Positions 1-9,778 are shown, counted from the first letter of the stretch. The stretch is 64,000 nucleotides of DNA from Hoyosella rhizosphaerae (GCF_014643175.1 NZ_BMJH01000003.1:124001-188000); one strand, 5' to 3'. Notes: a model not told the origin generated them from the letters alone. Translations and numbers: made by a program.

Positions 1-1
1 C

Positions 2-265
2 CTACCGTGGTACTACTCGTGGCCAATCGCCATTGCCGCAGGGTTTGCACTCAGTCAGCGGACACTCGTGTTCCTCACTGGACTATCTGTGTGGCTGATG
101 GTGATCTTCCGCCCTGATGGAGCCCACGGCATGTACGACTGGGTTCATGTCACGCTCACATTCTTCGTCGCCATTGTTGCCGCTGCGTCACTCCGCAACG
201 AGGATCCGCTTAATCTTCGCTGGCTCACTGGCCGACCCACTCCTGCTCCAGAAAGGGTCTCGTGA
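2..265 (+). CDS. mptA: Polyprenol-phosphomannose-dependent alpha-(1->6)-mannosyltransferase, C-terminal fragment (MptA-type)
   Basis: An open frame enters from the left edge and stops at the TGA at 263-265; about 87 residues are visible. It contains hydrophobic helices (around PWYYSWPIAIAAG and VTLTFFVAIVAAASL) and the aromatic PWYYSWP patch seen near the C-terminus of GT-C mannosyltransferases MptA/MptB of mycolic-acid bacteria. These membrane enzymes extend the alpha-1,6-mannan core of lipomannan and lipoarabinomannan using polyprenyl-phosphate mannose. The name MptA rather than MptB rests on context: the next conserved genes are homologues of Rv2175c and pknL, as in M. tuberculosis next to mptA (Rv2174). 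It overlaps the following phytoene synthase gene by four bases (GTGA). Most of the protein, including the catalytic N-terminal loops, lies outside the window, so the family call is moderate. Confidence 0.6.
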   Translation, partial: LPWYYSWPIAIAAGFALSQRTLVFLTGLSVWLMVIFRPDGAHGMYDWVHVTLTFFVAIVAAASLRNEDPLNLRWLTGRPTPAPERVS

Positions 266-1191
266 CCGCGCAGCTGCAGCACGCTTACGAACTATGTCGG
301 CGCATTACCGCCCACCACGCGCGAACCTACTACTTATCGACGCAAGTACTAGATCCGGCTCAACGCCCAGGGATCTACGCCCTATACGGGTTCGCTCGAC
401 AAGTCGATGACGTCATTGATGAAGGCGACCACGATCCTGAAGTGCAGGCGGCCTACGTCGACAGCGTTGAACTCGAGTTGCGGCAAGCCCTCAACGGGGA
501 GGCAGCACCCACCGACCCAATAATTCTCGCCCTGTGCGACACCATTTCGACCTATTCGATACCGCTCGAGTACTTTTGGAGATTCCTCGACTCCATGCGC
601 ATGGATATCCCTGGTACGCCCGCATTTCGCGACCGATACCATTCCATAGCGCAACTACACGAGTACATGTATGGCTCAGCCGCGGTCATCGGCTTGCAAC
701 TACTCCCCGTATTCGGAGCGCATAGCGCCGACGCGATTGAGGGCGCAGCCGCGTTAGGCGACGCGTTTCAACTCACAAACTTTCTTCGCGACATCGCCGA
801 CGACTATCGGCGAGACCGCATTTACTTGCCGCTCGACGATTTCGCCGCATTTGGTGTGACAGAAGACACTATTGCTCACTGTGTCGACACGCGCCGAACA
901 GACCAACGCGTGCGACGTGCACTAGCGCATTTTGTTGCGCTGACGCGTTCCTATTACCGCACTGCTGAGAAGGCACTGCCCCTGCTTCCGCCCCAACCGC
1001 GGCTTTGCGTCGAAACAGCACTTCTGCTCTATGGCGGCATCTTGGCCGAAATTGAGAACGCAGACTACGAGGTCTTCGCTTCTCGGGTGGCAGTGCCGAA
1101 GCGGCGTCGATTCATGGTTGCGGCGCCGCGGATGGCCCGCGCCGCCGCTCTCCGCATCGAGTCATCCCGCGTTCAGCAATCCAGCGGTTAA
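262..1191 (+). CDS. crtB: Phytoene/squalene synthase family protein (probable phytoene synthase)
   Basis: A 309-residue trans-isoprenyl diphosphate synthase, the usual length for CrtB, which joins two geranylgeranyl diphosphates to make phytoene. Both Mg-binding aspartate-rich motifs are present: DDVID at residues 49-53 and NFLRD-x3-D at 173-181, the latter followed by the family segment RRDRIYLP. The YMYGSAAVIG segment (136-144) is also typical. The start is a GTG overlapping the mptA stop, so the gene is probably translationally coupled. No desaturase (crtI) or GGPP synthase is visible nearby; in related genomes a polyprenyl synthase (idsA2) lies just upstream of mptA, outside this window. 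A squalene-type product (HpnC/HpnD-like) cannot be excluded from motifs alone. M. tuberculosis has no such gene between mptA and Rv2175c. Confidence 0.85.
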   Translation: MTAQLQHAYELCRRITAHHARTYYLSTQVLDPAQRPGIYALYGFARQVDDVIDEGDHDPEVQAAYVDSVELELRQALNGEAAPTDPIILALCDTISTYSIPLEYFWRFLDSMRMDIPGTPAFRDRYHSIAQLHEYMYGSAAVIGLQLLPVFGAHSADAIEGAAALGDAFQLTNFLRDIADDYRRDRIYLPLDDFAAFGVTEDTIAHCVDTRRTDQRVRRALAHFVALTRSYYRTAEKALPLLPPQPRLCVETALLLYGGILAEIENADYEVFASRVAVPKRRRFMVAAPRMARAAALRIESSRVQQSSG

Positions 1192-1207
1192 ACAACAACG
1201 AGCTCCG

Positions 1208-1594
1208 CTACAGCGCCAAAGCTTGCGCTCGACGCACTACCTCACGCGCAGAATGCGTATGCAACGCATCCACGGGGCGCCCTGGCAAAGACGGATCTTC
1301 TTCATACATCCAGCGCAAAGCCTCCGCGTGCGAGTACCCGCCATCGCGCAGTACCGCAATCAACCCAGGGAGTTGCTTCAGGACCCGCTGCTTTCCGACG
1401 TTCTCTTCATCGGCCACAAAGAAAGTGGACGGAATCACTGCGATCTTGTCGCGGCGAACCGCGAGCAACAGATCATCGCGCAACATTTGATGAACCCGGG
1501 TCACCGGGACGCCAAGGAGTTCCGCTACGTCAGGCAGCGTCAGGACTTCATCGGTTTCAGACAGAACATCATCACACACAGGAAACGTACTCAC
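1208..1594 (-). CDS. Rv2175c-like winged-helix DNA-binding protein, likely PknL partner
   Basis: A 128-residue protein with an N-terminal helix-turn-helix (LTLPDVAELLGVPVTRVHQ, about residues 18-36) and a C-terminal helical tail ending near the conserved segment GGYSHAEALRWMYEEDP. This matches the Rv2175c family of mycolic-acid actinobacteria. In M. tuberculosis Rv2175c is a DNA-binding protein phosphorylated by the kinase encoded next to it, PknL. Here pknL is likewise divergent, starting 170 bases away at 1764, which supports the same kinase-substrate pairing. The intergenic stretch 1595-1763 should hold both promoters. DNA targets are unknown. The family call is firm; the phosphorylation is inferred from homology and was not read from the sequence. 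Confidence 0.85.
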   Translation of the reverse strand: MSTFPVCDDVLSETDEVLTLPDVAELLGVPVTRVHQMLRDDLLLAVRRDKIAVIPSTFFVADEENVGKQRVLKQLPGLIAVLRDGGYSHAEALRWMYEEDPSLPGRPVDALHTHSAREVVRRAQALAL

Positions 1595-1763
1595 AGTGCT
1601 ACCGTAGCGCCCCGACGGCCAATGAGTTGAACTGACGGTTGCGACAAAGCCGAAATCATCCCGCTACGATCGAGCAGTACGTCATGTTGGGAACTCCACA
1701 ACCTAGACCAAATACTGGAGTGAAGTTCCGGGCAATACAGATAACGGTAGGAGCTGACGAAAT

Positions 1764-3923
1764 ATGGGGAACATTAGTCCGAAAGGTTCAGACTCGTTGA
1801 ACCTTGTCGGTGCCCTACTCGACGGCAGATACCGCATTGACGCCCCCATCGCTCGGGGTGGAATGTCAGTTGTGTACCAAGGCATGGATGTTCGCCTCGA
1901 CCGGCCGGTCGCTGTCAAGGTGATGGATCCCCGCTTCTCTGAAGACCCCCAGTTCCTTGAGCGCTTCGAATTTGAAGCACGAAGCATAGCGCGACTCAAC
2001 CACCCGGCCCTCGTTGCCGTCCACGACCAAGGCACCGATGGCCAGCACGTTTTCCTCGTCATGGAACTGGTTCCTGGTGGCACGTTGCGCGAACTGTTGC
2101 GTGAACGCGGCCCCATGCCCCCGTATGCCGCCGCGGCCGTTGCCCGGCCTGTGTTGCGGGCACTAGCAGTCGCCCACCGCGCAGGATTAGTGCACCGCGA
2201 CATTAAGCCCGAGAATGTTCTGATCTCTGATTCCGGCGCGGTAAAGATCGCCGACTTTGGCCTTGTACGCGCGGTGGCGGCCTCGGGCACAACATCGGGC
2301 AGCATGATTCTTGGCACCGCCGCGTACCTGTCGCCAGAGCAAGTCAGCATTGGTAGCGCAGATGCTCGGAGCGACGTTTACAGCATGGGTATTTTGCTGT
2401 TCGAGATGCTGACTGGGCGTACCCCGTTTACGGGCGACAGTTCGATCGCCATTGCATACCAACGAACAAGCAACGACGTACCCGCACCGAGCAGCATTAT
2501 CGCTGGAGTACCGGCAGAGTTAGACGCCTTCGTTGTCAAAGCAACACAGCGTGAGCCGGAAAAGCGTTTTGCCGATGCCTCAGAGATGGTGCACGCACTG
2601 GTCGCCCTGACCGACAAGTTAGCTTTGCCGCAATATCGTGTTCCCGCACCCAAGCGGTCTGCCCAACACGAGACGATGTCCACGATGCACGGGGTCGCAG
2701 GCGGAGACAAACATGGCGGCGCCAACCTTGACAGCACCGAAACCGCCAACGCTGGTTCACACACCACCGTGATCGCCGACGAGTCGGGGGTAGCTCCGCC
2801 TGAAAACGCCACTGGGCGTAGTCCAAGTGAAAAAACTACCGCGCTGTCGCCTCCTGTTTCAGCACCCCCTGTTGCGGTACCGCCAGTCCCTGTGCCACCT
2901 GTTCCTGGGCCACCTGTTCCTGTGCCGCAGGCTGGGTCGCCGACGTCTGTGCTGCCAGTAGGTGCGCCACAGACCACCAGCACACCGCCGACCGGCGACG
3001 CCGCTGTTGGGCAGCCACACCCTTCGGAAAATGATCTCTCACCAAGTCGCGGTCCCCGTTCACCGCTAGTGCTGCTCATCATCGTCCTATTACTTGCGGC
3101 CACAATTGGTATGGCTGGTTGGTGGTTCGGGTCAGGACGGTACGTCAATGTCCCAGAAATCACCGGGCTTGACCTCACGAGCGCCGAATCAGCAATCGAA
3201 GAAGCAGGCCTCCGCCCGGTGCGCGACGGCCAGTACCAAGATGCCATACCCGCCGACACAATCCTCGACATCACACCTTCACCTGGTAGTCGGATTGTGC
3301 GGCGGTCCGATGTGGTTCTCGCCGTGTCGCTCGGCCAACCCACCGTCCCCGAGATTGATGGCGATATCACTGTCGAAGACATGATCGACGAGCTTCGTGA
3401 CCGCACCTTCGTTCCGGTACTGGGAGACGGTGTCTTTCACCAAACCCGACCAGAGGGTTCCGTAGTATCCCTGTCACCCGCGTCGGGCACCACTCTTAAT
3501 GTCGGCTCCACCGTCACCGTCACGCCCAGCCGTGGCGAACCAATCATCGTCCCCAACGTCCGCGGAATGAGCGTTGACGACGCACGCGCAGTACTTGCAG
3601 ACGCCGGGCTGAACGTCGGAACCATCACCGAAGAATTTGACGGCGGGATAGACGACGGTGACGTTGCGGAAACGCAGCCTGCCATTGGGTCGGAAGCTGC
3701 CCAAGGGGAAACCGTCACAATAGTGGTGTCTAACGCGATTCGCGTACCTTCAGTGCTCGGCCGCAATGTGGGGAGCGCCCGCACCGAACTATCCGACTTG
3801 GGCTTCAATGTCGATGTCCGGCAGCTAGTTAGTTCTGACTCGTCCATCGTGATCGGGCAGAACCCCAGTGCGGGATCGCGGCAACGGCCTGGCGGCACAA
3901 TCACACTCACCGCCCTGCCGTAG
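1764..3923 (+). CDS. pknL: Serine/threonine protein kinase PknL with four PASTA domains
   Basis: A 719-residue Hanks-type membrane kinase. The kinase domain covers about residues 19-280, with glycine-rich loop around 28-33, catalytic Lys52, HRDIKPEN at 144-151 (base Asp146), DFG at 164-166 and the GTAAYLSPEQ activation segment near 184. A Pro/Thr-rich juxtamembrane stretch with tandem PVPVPPVPGPP-like repeats follows (about 360-400). One transmembrane helix (about 433-455) then leads to four extracellular PASTA repeats to the C-terminus. PASTA domains bind muropeptide or lipid II-type ligands, so this kinase probably senses cell-wall state. The start ATG is preceded by the purine-rich GGTAGGAG. 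M. tuberculosis PknL lacks PASTA repeats, whereas corynebacterial PknL has them. Divergent from the Rv2175c-like gene, convergent with aroG. Confidence 0.93.
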   Translation: MGNISPKGSDSLNLVGALLDGRYRIDAPIARGGMSVVYQGMDVRLDRPVAVKVMDPRFSEDPQFLERFEFEARSIARLNHPALVAVHDQGTDGQHVFLVMELVPGGTLRELLRERGPMPPYAAAAVARPVLRALAVAHRAGLVHRDIKPENVLISDSGAVKIADFGLVRAVAASGTTSGSMILGTAAYLSPEQVSIGSADARSDVYSMGILLFEMLTGRTPFTGDSSIAIAYQRTSNDVPAPSSIIAGVPAELDAFVVKATQREPEKRFADASEMVHALVALTDKLALPQYRVPAPKRSAQHETMSTMHGVAGGDKHGGANLDSTETANAGSHTTVIADESGVAPPENATGRSPSEKTTALSPPVSAPPVAVPPVPVPPVPGPPVPVPQAGSPTSVLPVGAPQTTSTPPTGDAAVGQPHPSENDLSPSRGPRSPLVLLIIVLLLAATIGMAGWWFGSGRYVNVPEITGLDLTSAESAIEEAGLRPVRDGQYQDAIPADTILDITPSPGSRIVRRSDVVLAVSLGQPTVPEIDGDITVEDMIDELRDRTFVPVLGDGVFHQTRPEGSVVSLSPASGTTLNVGSTVTVTPSRGEPIIVPNVRGMSVDDARAVLADAGLNVGTITEEFDGGIDDGDVAETQPAIGSEAAQGETVTIVVSNAIRVPSVLGRNVGSARTELSDLGFNVDVRQLVSSDSSIVIGQNPSAGSRQRPGGTITLTALP

Positions 3924-3961
3924 CAGCATCACCACAACTCCTGGGGCCTGCCTTACTGGCC

Positions 3962-5365
<1,404 letters not shown>

Positions 5366-5404
5366 TTACCCGCCTGCCCGCTCAGGAGGTGTGAAATTGA
5401 GAGG

Positions 5405-5902
5405 CTAGACGGTGCGTCGCTGCTCCCTGTGGTGTTCAATCGCGAGGAATCTAACCCGGTTGTGTCGGGCGTCAGCGAGGGCGTCGTGAGCATCGTCGGG
5501 GGCTGGCGGCAAATGCGGTTTACCATGCGTTTCCCAATGTTGCTTGATCTCGCGAGTAAACCGAGGCATCCCTACTGGGAGTGCCGTCATCGGCCCCCAC
5601 AATTGGCACAGAGCTACGTGATCGTATGCGCCGACCCAAGCCCACAATTCCACCCCACCGTCCTCTGGTGCGAGGAACCGTGCGAGATCGTCACGGATAC
5701 TGCTTCGACTCCGCCACAGTTTGGAAGATGGCGAAGGCAACTTGGGAAGTACATGTTGCCGGACCCATTTGCCTGCCTTGGATTCATCGAACTCTGTGGA
5801 AACGGCATAGTATTCACGGCCAGATTCGCTCACCACTGCAATCGATACGAGATCGATGGTGCGCCCATCTTCAATAAATTCGCAGTCATAAAAATAGCGC
5901 AC
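5405..5902 (-). CDS. 3'-5' exoribonuclease AS (RNase AS, Rv2179c family)
   Basis: A DEDD-family exonuclease related to RNase T. I place the start at the GTG at 5900-5902, because this gives the family N-terminus RYFYDCEFIEDG, it follows a purine-rich AGAGAAAC, and the length (165) fits the 168-residue M. tuberculosis protein; an upstream in-frame start at 5977 would add 25 unconserved residues. Catalytic acids are Asp6 and Glu8, with later LWAWVGAYDHVALCQLWGPM and the DAHDALADAR motif supplying the remaining His and Asp ligands. Family members trim RNA 3' ends, with preference for adenylate-containing tails. The gene lies 57 bases upstream of aroG on the same strand, as in M. tuberculosis, so co-transcription is possible. 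Confidence 0.9.
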   Translation of the reverse strand: MRYFYDCEFIEDGRTIDLVSIAVVSESGREYYAVSTEFDESKAGKWVRQHVLPKLPSPSSKLWRSRSSIRDDLARFLAPEDGGVELWAWVGAYDHVALCQLWGPMTALPVGMPRFTREIKQHWETHGKPHLPPAPDDAHDALADARHNRVRFLAIEHHREQRRTV

Positions 5903-6007
5903 TGTTTCTCTGCATCCGCCTGTCGTATCGTGGTGTCGATTCGCTAAGTCTGCCAGAGTACTAGGTTTGCTGGGCACCTTTGTTTCTCACGCGAAGCTGA
6001 CTGAGCA

Positions 6008-7015
6008 CTAGTGTGATCGTTCCGCCGCCAGTGTTGTTCGCGCGATATCTGCCGCACCAATTGTCGCAGCGTCCTCCCCCATTTGCGCCCTTCTAATGCG
6101 CGCTAAGGGCCGATACCCTGCACCAGTTAACATCGCGATGTAATGTTCGCGGGCCTCGTCGAGGAACAGTGGCGCCGCAGAACCCACACCGCCTCCGAGC
6201 ACAATCAGATCAGGGTCATAAACATCACTGACGAGCGCCAACCCCACACCTAACCACCGCGCAAAATACGCGATAGTTGCCTCCCCGAGCGGGTCGCCCT
6301 CCTGCGCTGCCACCATCACCCTGCGCCCCGAAACAGACTCCGGGTCTTGACGTAACTCACGAGCAAGCGGAGTTGACATCCTCGGGTTTGCGGCGAGCAG
6401 TTCGATGGCCGAATCGATCAATCCGGTTCCGCTGCAATACCGCTCCCAACAACCGCGCTTGCCGCAAGGGCAACTTCTGCCGTTCGGCACAACCTGGAGA
6501 TGGCCGAGTTCAGGTGCCACTCCAAAGCTTCCCCGATAGATTTCGCCATCAATGACTAGTGCAGCGCCTATCCCTGTGCCAATGGCAAGCGTGACGACAT
6601 TCTCCCCGCCCATCGCGGCACCAAAACGAAACTCAGCCCAACCAGCAGCATTCGCATCATGCTCCAGTACCACCGGAACTCCGAGCCTCTGAGACAGTTC
6701 AACGCCAACCCGCGCTTGGCGCCACGGCAAGTGGGGGGCAAATTGGACCGTGGTTTTATCCTTTGACAGAAATCCTGCGACAGCCAGACCAACTGCGGAC
6801 ACCGCGTGATCTGCTATGAGTTGCTTGATAGCGCCTTCTAGCGCCAACTCTAACGACGCCACAGAGTGCGGCGTGGGGGCATGCACAGTATCAATCACTG
6901 TGCCGTCGGCGGCGACAACGCCAGCACGGATATTTGTGCCCCCGATGTCGACGCCAATGGCGAGCTCCGGTGACGGTGAAACGTCACGTCGCGAGCGCCG
7001 CGCAGGGGTGTCCAC
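6008..7015 (-). CDS. glk: ROK-family glucokinase
   Basis: A 335-residue ROK sugar kinase. The N-terminal phosphate-binding motif GVDIGGTNIRAG is at about residues 22-33, EHDANAAGWAEF contains the catalytic Asp, and the zinc motif CPCGKRGCWE is preceded by the sugar-binding Glu-x-Gly-His (ELGHLQV). It probably makes glucose 6-phosphate with ATP; ROK kinases for N-acetylated hexosamines are the main alternative. The start is a GTG sharing one base with the TAG of the upstream gene, so it is the last gene of a tightly packed leftward operon. C. glutamicum has its glk in this same chromosomal neighbourhood near pimB', which supports the assignment; M. tuberculosis has mannosyltransferase and acyltransferase genes here instead. 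Confidence 0.85.
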   Translation of the reverse strand: MDTPARRSRRDVSPSPELAIGVDIGGTNIRAGVVAADGTVIDTVHAPTPHSVASLELALEGAIKQLIADHAVSAVGLAVAGFLSKDKTTVQFAPHLPWRQARVGVELSQRLGVPVVLEHDANAAGWAEFRFGAAMGGENVVTLAIGTGIGAALVIDGEIYRGSFGVAPELGHLQVVPNGRSCPCGKRGCWERYCSGTGLIDSAIELLAANPRMSTPLARELRQDPESVSGRRVMVAAQEGDPLGEATIAYFARWLGVGLALVSDVYDPDLIVLGGGVGSAAPLFLDEAREHYIAMLTGAGYRPLARIRRAQMGEDAATIGAADIARTTLAAERSH

Positions 7016-7509
7016 TACGTTCCGACTAGCACCGGAATTGGTTCAAACCGAGCAGTCCGCCGCACTCGGGGCCCGGCAGTCGGGGCATCAGCCGACGGGT
7101 TCGTGCCGGTAGCTGTCGGCGCCGCGGTCGGTTCAGAACCGTACTCAGTAAAGGCCCGCGCAAAATCGAACATCGACGACAGCTGCATGGCGATCACATC
7201 ATCGAGTGTTGAGTCGTCCTCGTGCTCCAAAATTGTCTTGAGAAAGCCCAAAACGGTGGCAGCGTGACGAGCAAGAAACCCCAATAGCTCGTGATTCTCA
7301 CCTTTAGCGATGGCAACAATTGCGCACACAGGGCACCAGGCACAACCTGATCGTGTGATCGCGCCGTCATGGTGACCTTCAGCAAAATTACGCAAGGCCG
7401 GCTCGTATCGTTCGACGACCGCCTGCGCAAGTTGACGAAGTTCTCGAACTGCGGCGCGGATTCCAGCCTGCGCATCAGTGGCGGTTGATCCGTCTACCAC
7501 TGTGGCCAC
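7015..7509 (-). CDS. Conserved hypothetical protein (Rv2183c-like) with a CxxC-x-C motif
   Basis: A 164-residue protein of unknown function. The N-terminal two-thirds is helical and holds a cysteine cluster (CAWCPVCAI, about residues 56-64) that could bind a metal or form a disulphide. The C-terminal 50 residues are Ala/Thr/Pro-rich and look disordered. It begins with a GTG inside the 3' end of the ArsA-like gene (16-base overlap) and its stop overlaps the glk start, so it is embedded in an operon. Position and size match Rv2183c, which also sits next to the ArsA-like Rv2184c. No enzymatic motif was recognised; a role linked to the ATPase is guilt by association only. Confidence 0.75.
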   Translation of the reverse strand: MATVVDGSTATDAQAGIRAAVRELRQLAQAVVERYEPALRNFAEGHHDGAITRSGCAWCPVCAIVAIAKGENHELLGFLARHAATVLGFLKTILEHEDDSTLDDVIAMQLSSMFDFARAFTEYGSEPTAAPTATGTNPSADAPTAGPRVRRTARFEPIPVLVGT

Positions 7510-8786
7510 ACCTCCGGATTAGGTCTGAATCGAATCTGCAACTGGCTACCTTCTACACGAGCTCCGATGACTATGCACCTTCGCAGCACTGATGGTAGTG
7601 GGACACGTCGCTTTATCCCCGCAGCCCCCACGACGAGATCATCGTCAATTCGGCCAAGCTTAATAGAGTGAGCGTCAACTAGCGGGAGTTTAATGCGGAG
7701 CAGGTAGACCGCCTTGAGACCATCGCCGGACTCGTGTTCCAACTTCGGGTCGTGCTGATGATCCACCTCGCCCCACACCGGACCGTCTGGCCCATACACT
7801 TGGCCCGCAAGTTCACGAAGCGCAGCGATTCCCACCGGTTCGGAGGCGGTGTACCCGGCGGTGAGCAGCGGGGTGTCTCCTAATGCATGGGCGAGCTCGT
7901 CCACAACCGCGCGTTGTTCTGCGACTCGGGCGTGGTACCAGGTCCGAATGGGATCGTTAGTCGTGTCGGGCACGCGTTCCGCTTGTGTATCACCGCCCTG
8001 ATCTGAGGCATCCTCATCTGAGCCGTCCTCAGAATAGGAAACCAGCATTCTATTGACGATTACCCCGTCGAGAGCCATTCCCAGCAAAGCCATCGCTGTG
8101 ACGGTTCGGCGAGTCTCTTCAAGCACAACGCGTTCAGGCGTAAGCACCAGGCTTACCCGTGTCGAGGTGGAGTTCGTCAAGAGCGTTTTCAGACCCAGAG
8201 TGGTCTCCGCCAGTTTGTCGAGAAGTTCTGCCACAAAACCTTGAACCCCGGGATGACCGACGGAGTGAATTCTGCGATGTTGAGGCCACAAGCGCTCAAC
8301 GTAGGATCGTGCTGTTTCGGGCAAGGTGATCAGACGAATCGTTTCGGCCGTAGGTGCGCAATCGAGAACAATAACGTCCCACATTTTGGTACGCGCAAGG
8401 CGTGCGACCTCAGCGAGCGCTAAAAGTTCCTCAACCCCCGGCAATACCGTGAGCTCTTCCGGCTCGAGGGAAAACCAATCGATTCCCTCAGGGGCAGCTA
8501 CTTCTAGCAGCGGGTCCATCTTGTCAACAAGGTTTCGCCACGCCGACTCAGCCAACGCAACTGCGTCAATGTGATGGGCCTGAACGCCATCAGCAACATC
8601 CCACCAACCATCGCCGTCACGAGCCTGCAATTCGCCAAATGCGTCAGCGAGCGAATGCGCTTGGTCCGTGGATACCACCAGCACGCGCTGACCAGTACGC
8701 GCGAGGGCAACAGCAGTGGACGCAGCCAGCGTTGTTTTGCCGACTCCACCCTTACCAACAAACAGGCGAATCCGAGTTGTGGTCAC
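7494..8786 (-). CDS. ArsA/Get3-family ATPase (Rv2184c-like)
   Basis: A SIMIBI-class P-loop ATPase of about 430 residues. The deviant Walker A is FVGKGGVGKTTLAA near the N-terminus, followed by STDQAHSLADAFG (switch I) and VIVLDCAPTAETIRLI (switch II), all diagnostic of ArsA/Get3/TRC40. The last 80 residues form a separate beta-rich piece (KLPLVDAHSIKLGRIDDDL), like the small alpha-crystallin-type domain fused to many bacterial ArsA proteins. No arsenite-binding Cys set or arsR/arsB neighbour is seen, so arsenic export is unlikely. I prefer the GTG at 8784-8786, which has GCGGGG about seven bases upstream; an in-frame TTG at 8810 overlapping the previous stop is the alternative. It sits between two SRPBCC genes and the CxxC protein, as in M. 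tuberculosis. Substrate unknown. Confidence 0.85.
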   Translation of the reverse strand: MTTTRIRLFVGKGGVGKTTLAASTAVALARTGQRVLVVSTDQAHSLADAFGELQARDGDGWWDVADGVQAHHIDAVALAESAWRNLVDKMDPLLEVAAPEGIDWFSLEPEELTVLPGVEELLALAEVARLARTKMWDVIVLDCAPTAETIRLITLPETARSYVERLWPQHRRIHSVGHPGVQGFVAELLDKLAETTLGLKTLLTNSTSTRVSLVLTPERVVLEETRRTVTAMALLGMALDGVIVNRMLVSYSEDGSDEDASDQGGDTQAERVPDTTNDPIRTWYHARVAEQRAVVDELAHALGDTPLLTAGYTASEPVGIAALRELAGQVYGPDGPVWGEVDHQHDPKLEHESGDGLKAVYLLRIKLPLVDAHSIKLGRIDDDLVVGAAGIKRRVPLPSVLRRCIVIGARVEGSQLQIRFRPNPEVWPQW

Positions 8787-8799
8787 CCGTAAACCCCGC

Positions 8800-9237
8800 T
8801 CAGCGCTCAACCCTTTTCTTCAGTTCCTTGAGCGCAGTGTCGGTAATGACCTTCTCGGCCCGCCTCTTCAGCAACCCGATCACAGGAATCGACAAATCAA
8901 CTTCGAGTTCATATGTGACGCGAGTGCGGTTGTCGGGCAGCGGTTCGAGCGTGTAAGAACCCGATTGCGCCTTCTGAATTCCGCCGTCAACGAGTTTCCA
9001 GCTCACGACCAACCCGTCCGGCGACCAGGTGTATGCGAGTTCGTATTCGTCCTTGATTACCCCAGCGTCAAGCACAAAACGCACGCGCGACGCTCGACCA
9101 TTGGGTAGTGAGGACCGCACTTCCACGCTTTTTGCTGCAGAAACCCAGCTTGGGTACTCGGCAAAGTCAGCGATCACCGCCATGATGCGATCAGCTGGTG
9201 CCTCGATCACGATCGACTGCGTGGTCCTTTCCGTCAT
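8800..9237 (-). CDS. SRPBCC (START/polyketide-cyclase-like) protein, Rv2185c/TB16.3-like
   Basis: A 145-residue single-domain SRPBCC protein with a hydrophobic-cavity fold. It opens with IVIEAPADRIMAVIADFAEYP and closes with a long amphipathic helix (LLKRRAEKVITDTALKELKK), the lid helix of this fold. The whole length matches Rv2185c (144 residues). Such proteins bind lipids or other hydrophobic ligands; no catalytic residues are apparent. Its stop lies about 13 bases before the preferred start of the ArsA-like ATPase, so the two are probably co-translated. The ligand is unknown. Confidence 0.85.
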   Translation of the reverse strand: MTERTTQSIVIEAPADRIMAVIADFAEYPSWVSAAKSVEVRSSLPNGRASRVRFVLDAGVIKDEYELAYTWSPDGLVVSWKLVDGGIQKAQSGSYTLEPLPDNRTRVTYELEVDLSIPVIGLLKRRAEKVITDTALKELKKRVER

Positions 9238-9247
9238 GACCTAAACG

Positions 9248-9643
9248 CTACCTTGCCGGCGCAGCGCCCACAGCAGGCTCGCCTGGCCGACGTCCTTGTT
9301 CTGCCAGGAATTTCACCTCAAGCGCCATCGCGCGACCCGCTACTCGCCGCGCCCGGTTTGCCTCAGGCAAGCTCGCGATATCGACGTTGCCACCGACAGG
9401 TTCTGCGTGAAGGAAATAGTGCACCGTGGTGCCGTCAAGGTTTGGCTCAAGCCAAACCTCCATGGTGCCGTCCAACTTTCCAGCAACAAGCCATCGAATT
9501 CCCTGCTCACCACGATCTTGCCGAACGTCGAGACGCAAATCGGGCCACCAGCGGCGCCAACGCCTCTGGTCCTGGAACACTTCAGCGACGATGGCGGGGG
9601 GTGCAGCGACAAAAGTGTCGTCTGCAACATGGATGCTGCTCAC
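9248..9643 (-). CDS. SRPBCC-like conserved protein (Rv2186c-like)
   Basis: A second small protein of about 131 residues with SRPBCC-like features: an opening beta strand followed by FVAAPPAIVAEVFQD, the WWPDLRLDVRQDRG segment, and an amphipathic C-terminal helix (RVAGRAMALEVKFLAEQG). I chose the GTG at 9641-9643 because the upstream extension to 9706 is Cys/Arg-rich and does not look conserved. A GGAG lies directly against this start, so the exact start is uncertain. It is the first gene of the leftward run 9643-6008, separated from the next SRPBCC gene by ten bases, and is divergent from fadD15. Function unknown; ligand binding is likely from the fold. Confidence 0.7.
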   Translation of the reverse strand: MSSIHVADDTFVAAPPAIVAEVFQDQRRWRRWWPDLRLDVRQDRGEQGIRWLVAGKLDGTMEVWLEPNLDGTTVHYFLHAEPVGGNVDIASLPEANRARRVAGRAMALEVKFLAEQGRRPGEPAVGAAPAR

Positions 9644-9778
9644 CTCCACAGCATCACACAAGCAACAGCGCAAGCACCACTTTCTGAACTCTGTGTGGAT
9701 AGGCACCTGCCATTGAATGCAATGGCAGGTTAAAGTGGGGCACAGATTTACAAGTGGCCTACATCACGGAGGTAATCA

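Noticed and set aside
2378-3406. A 342-codon minus-strand open frame inside pknL
   Set aside because: It is a Ser/Thr/Gly-rich mirror of the pknL coding strand. pknL has kinase and PASTA motifs across the same interval.
7494-8786. Arsenic resistance ATPase
   Set aside because: The protein has ArsA-family motifs, but there is no arsenite-binding cysteine set and no ars neighbours. The conserved context is SRPBCC genes.
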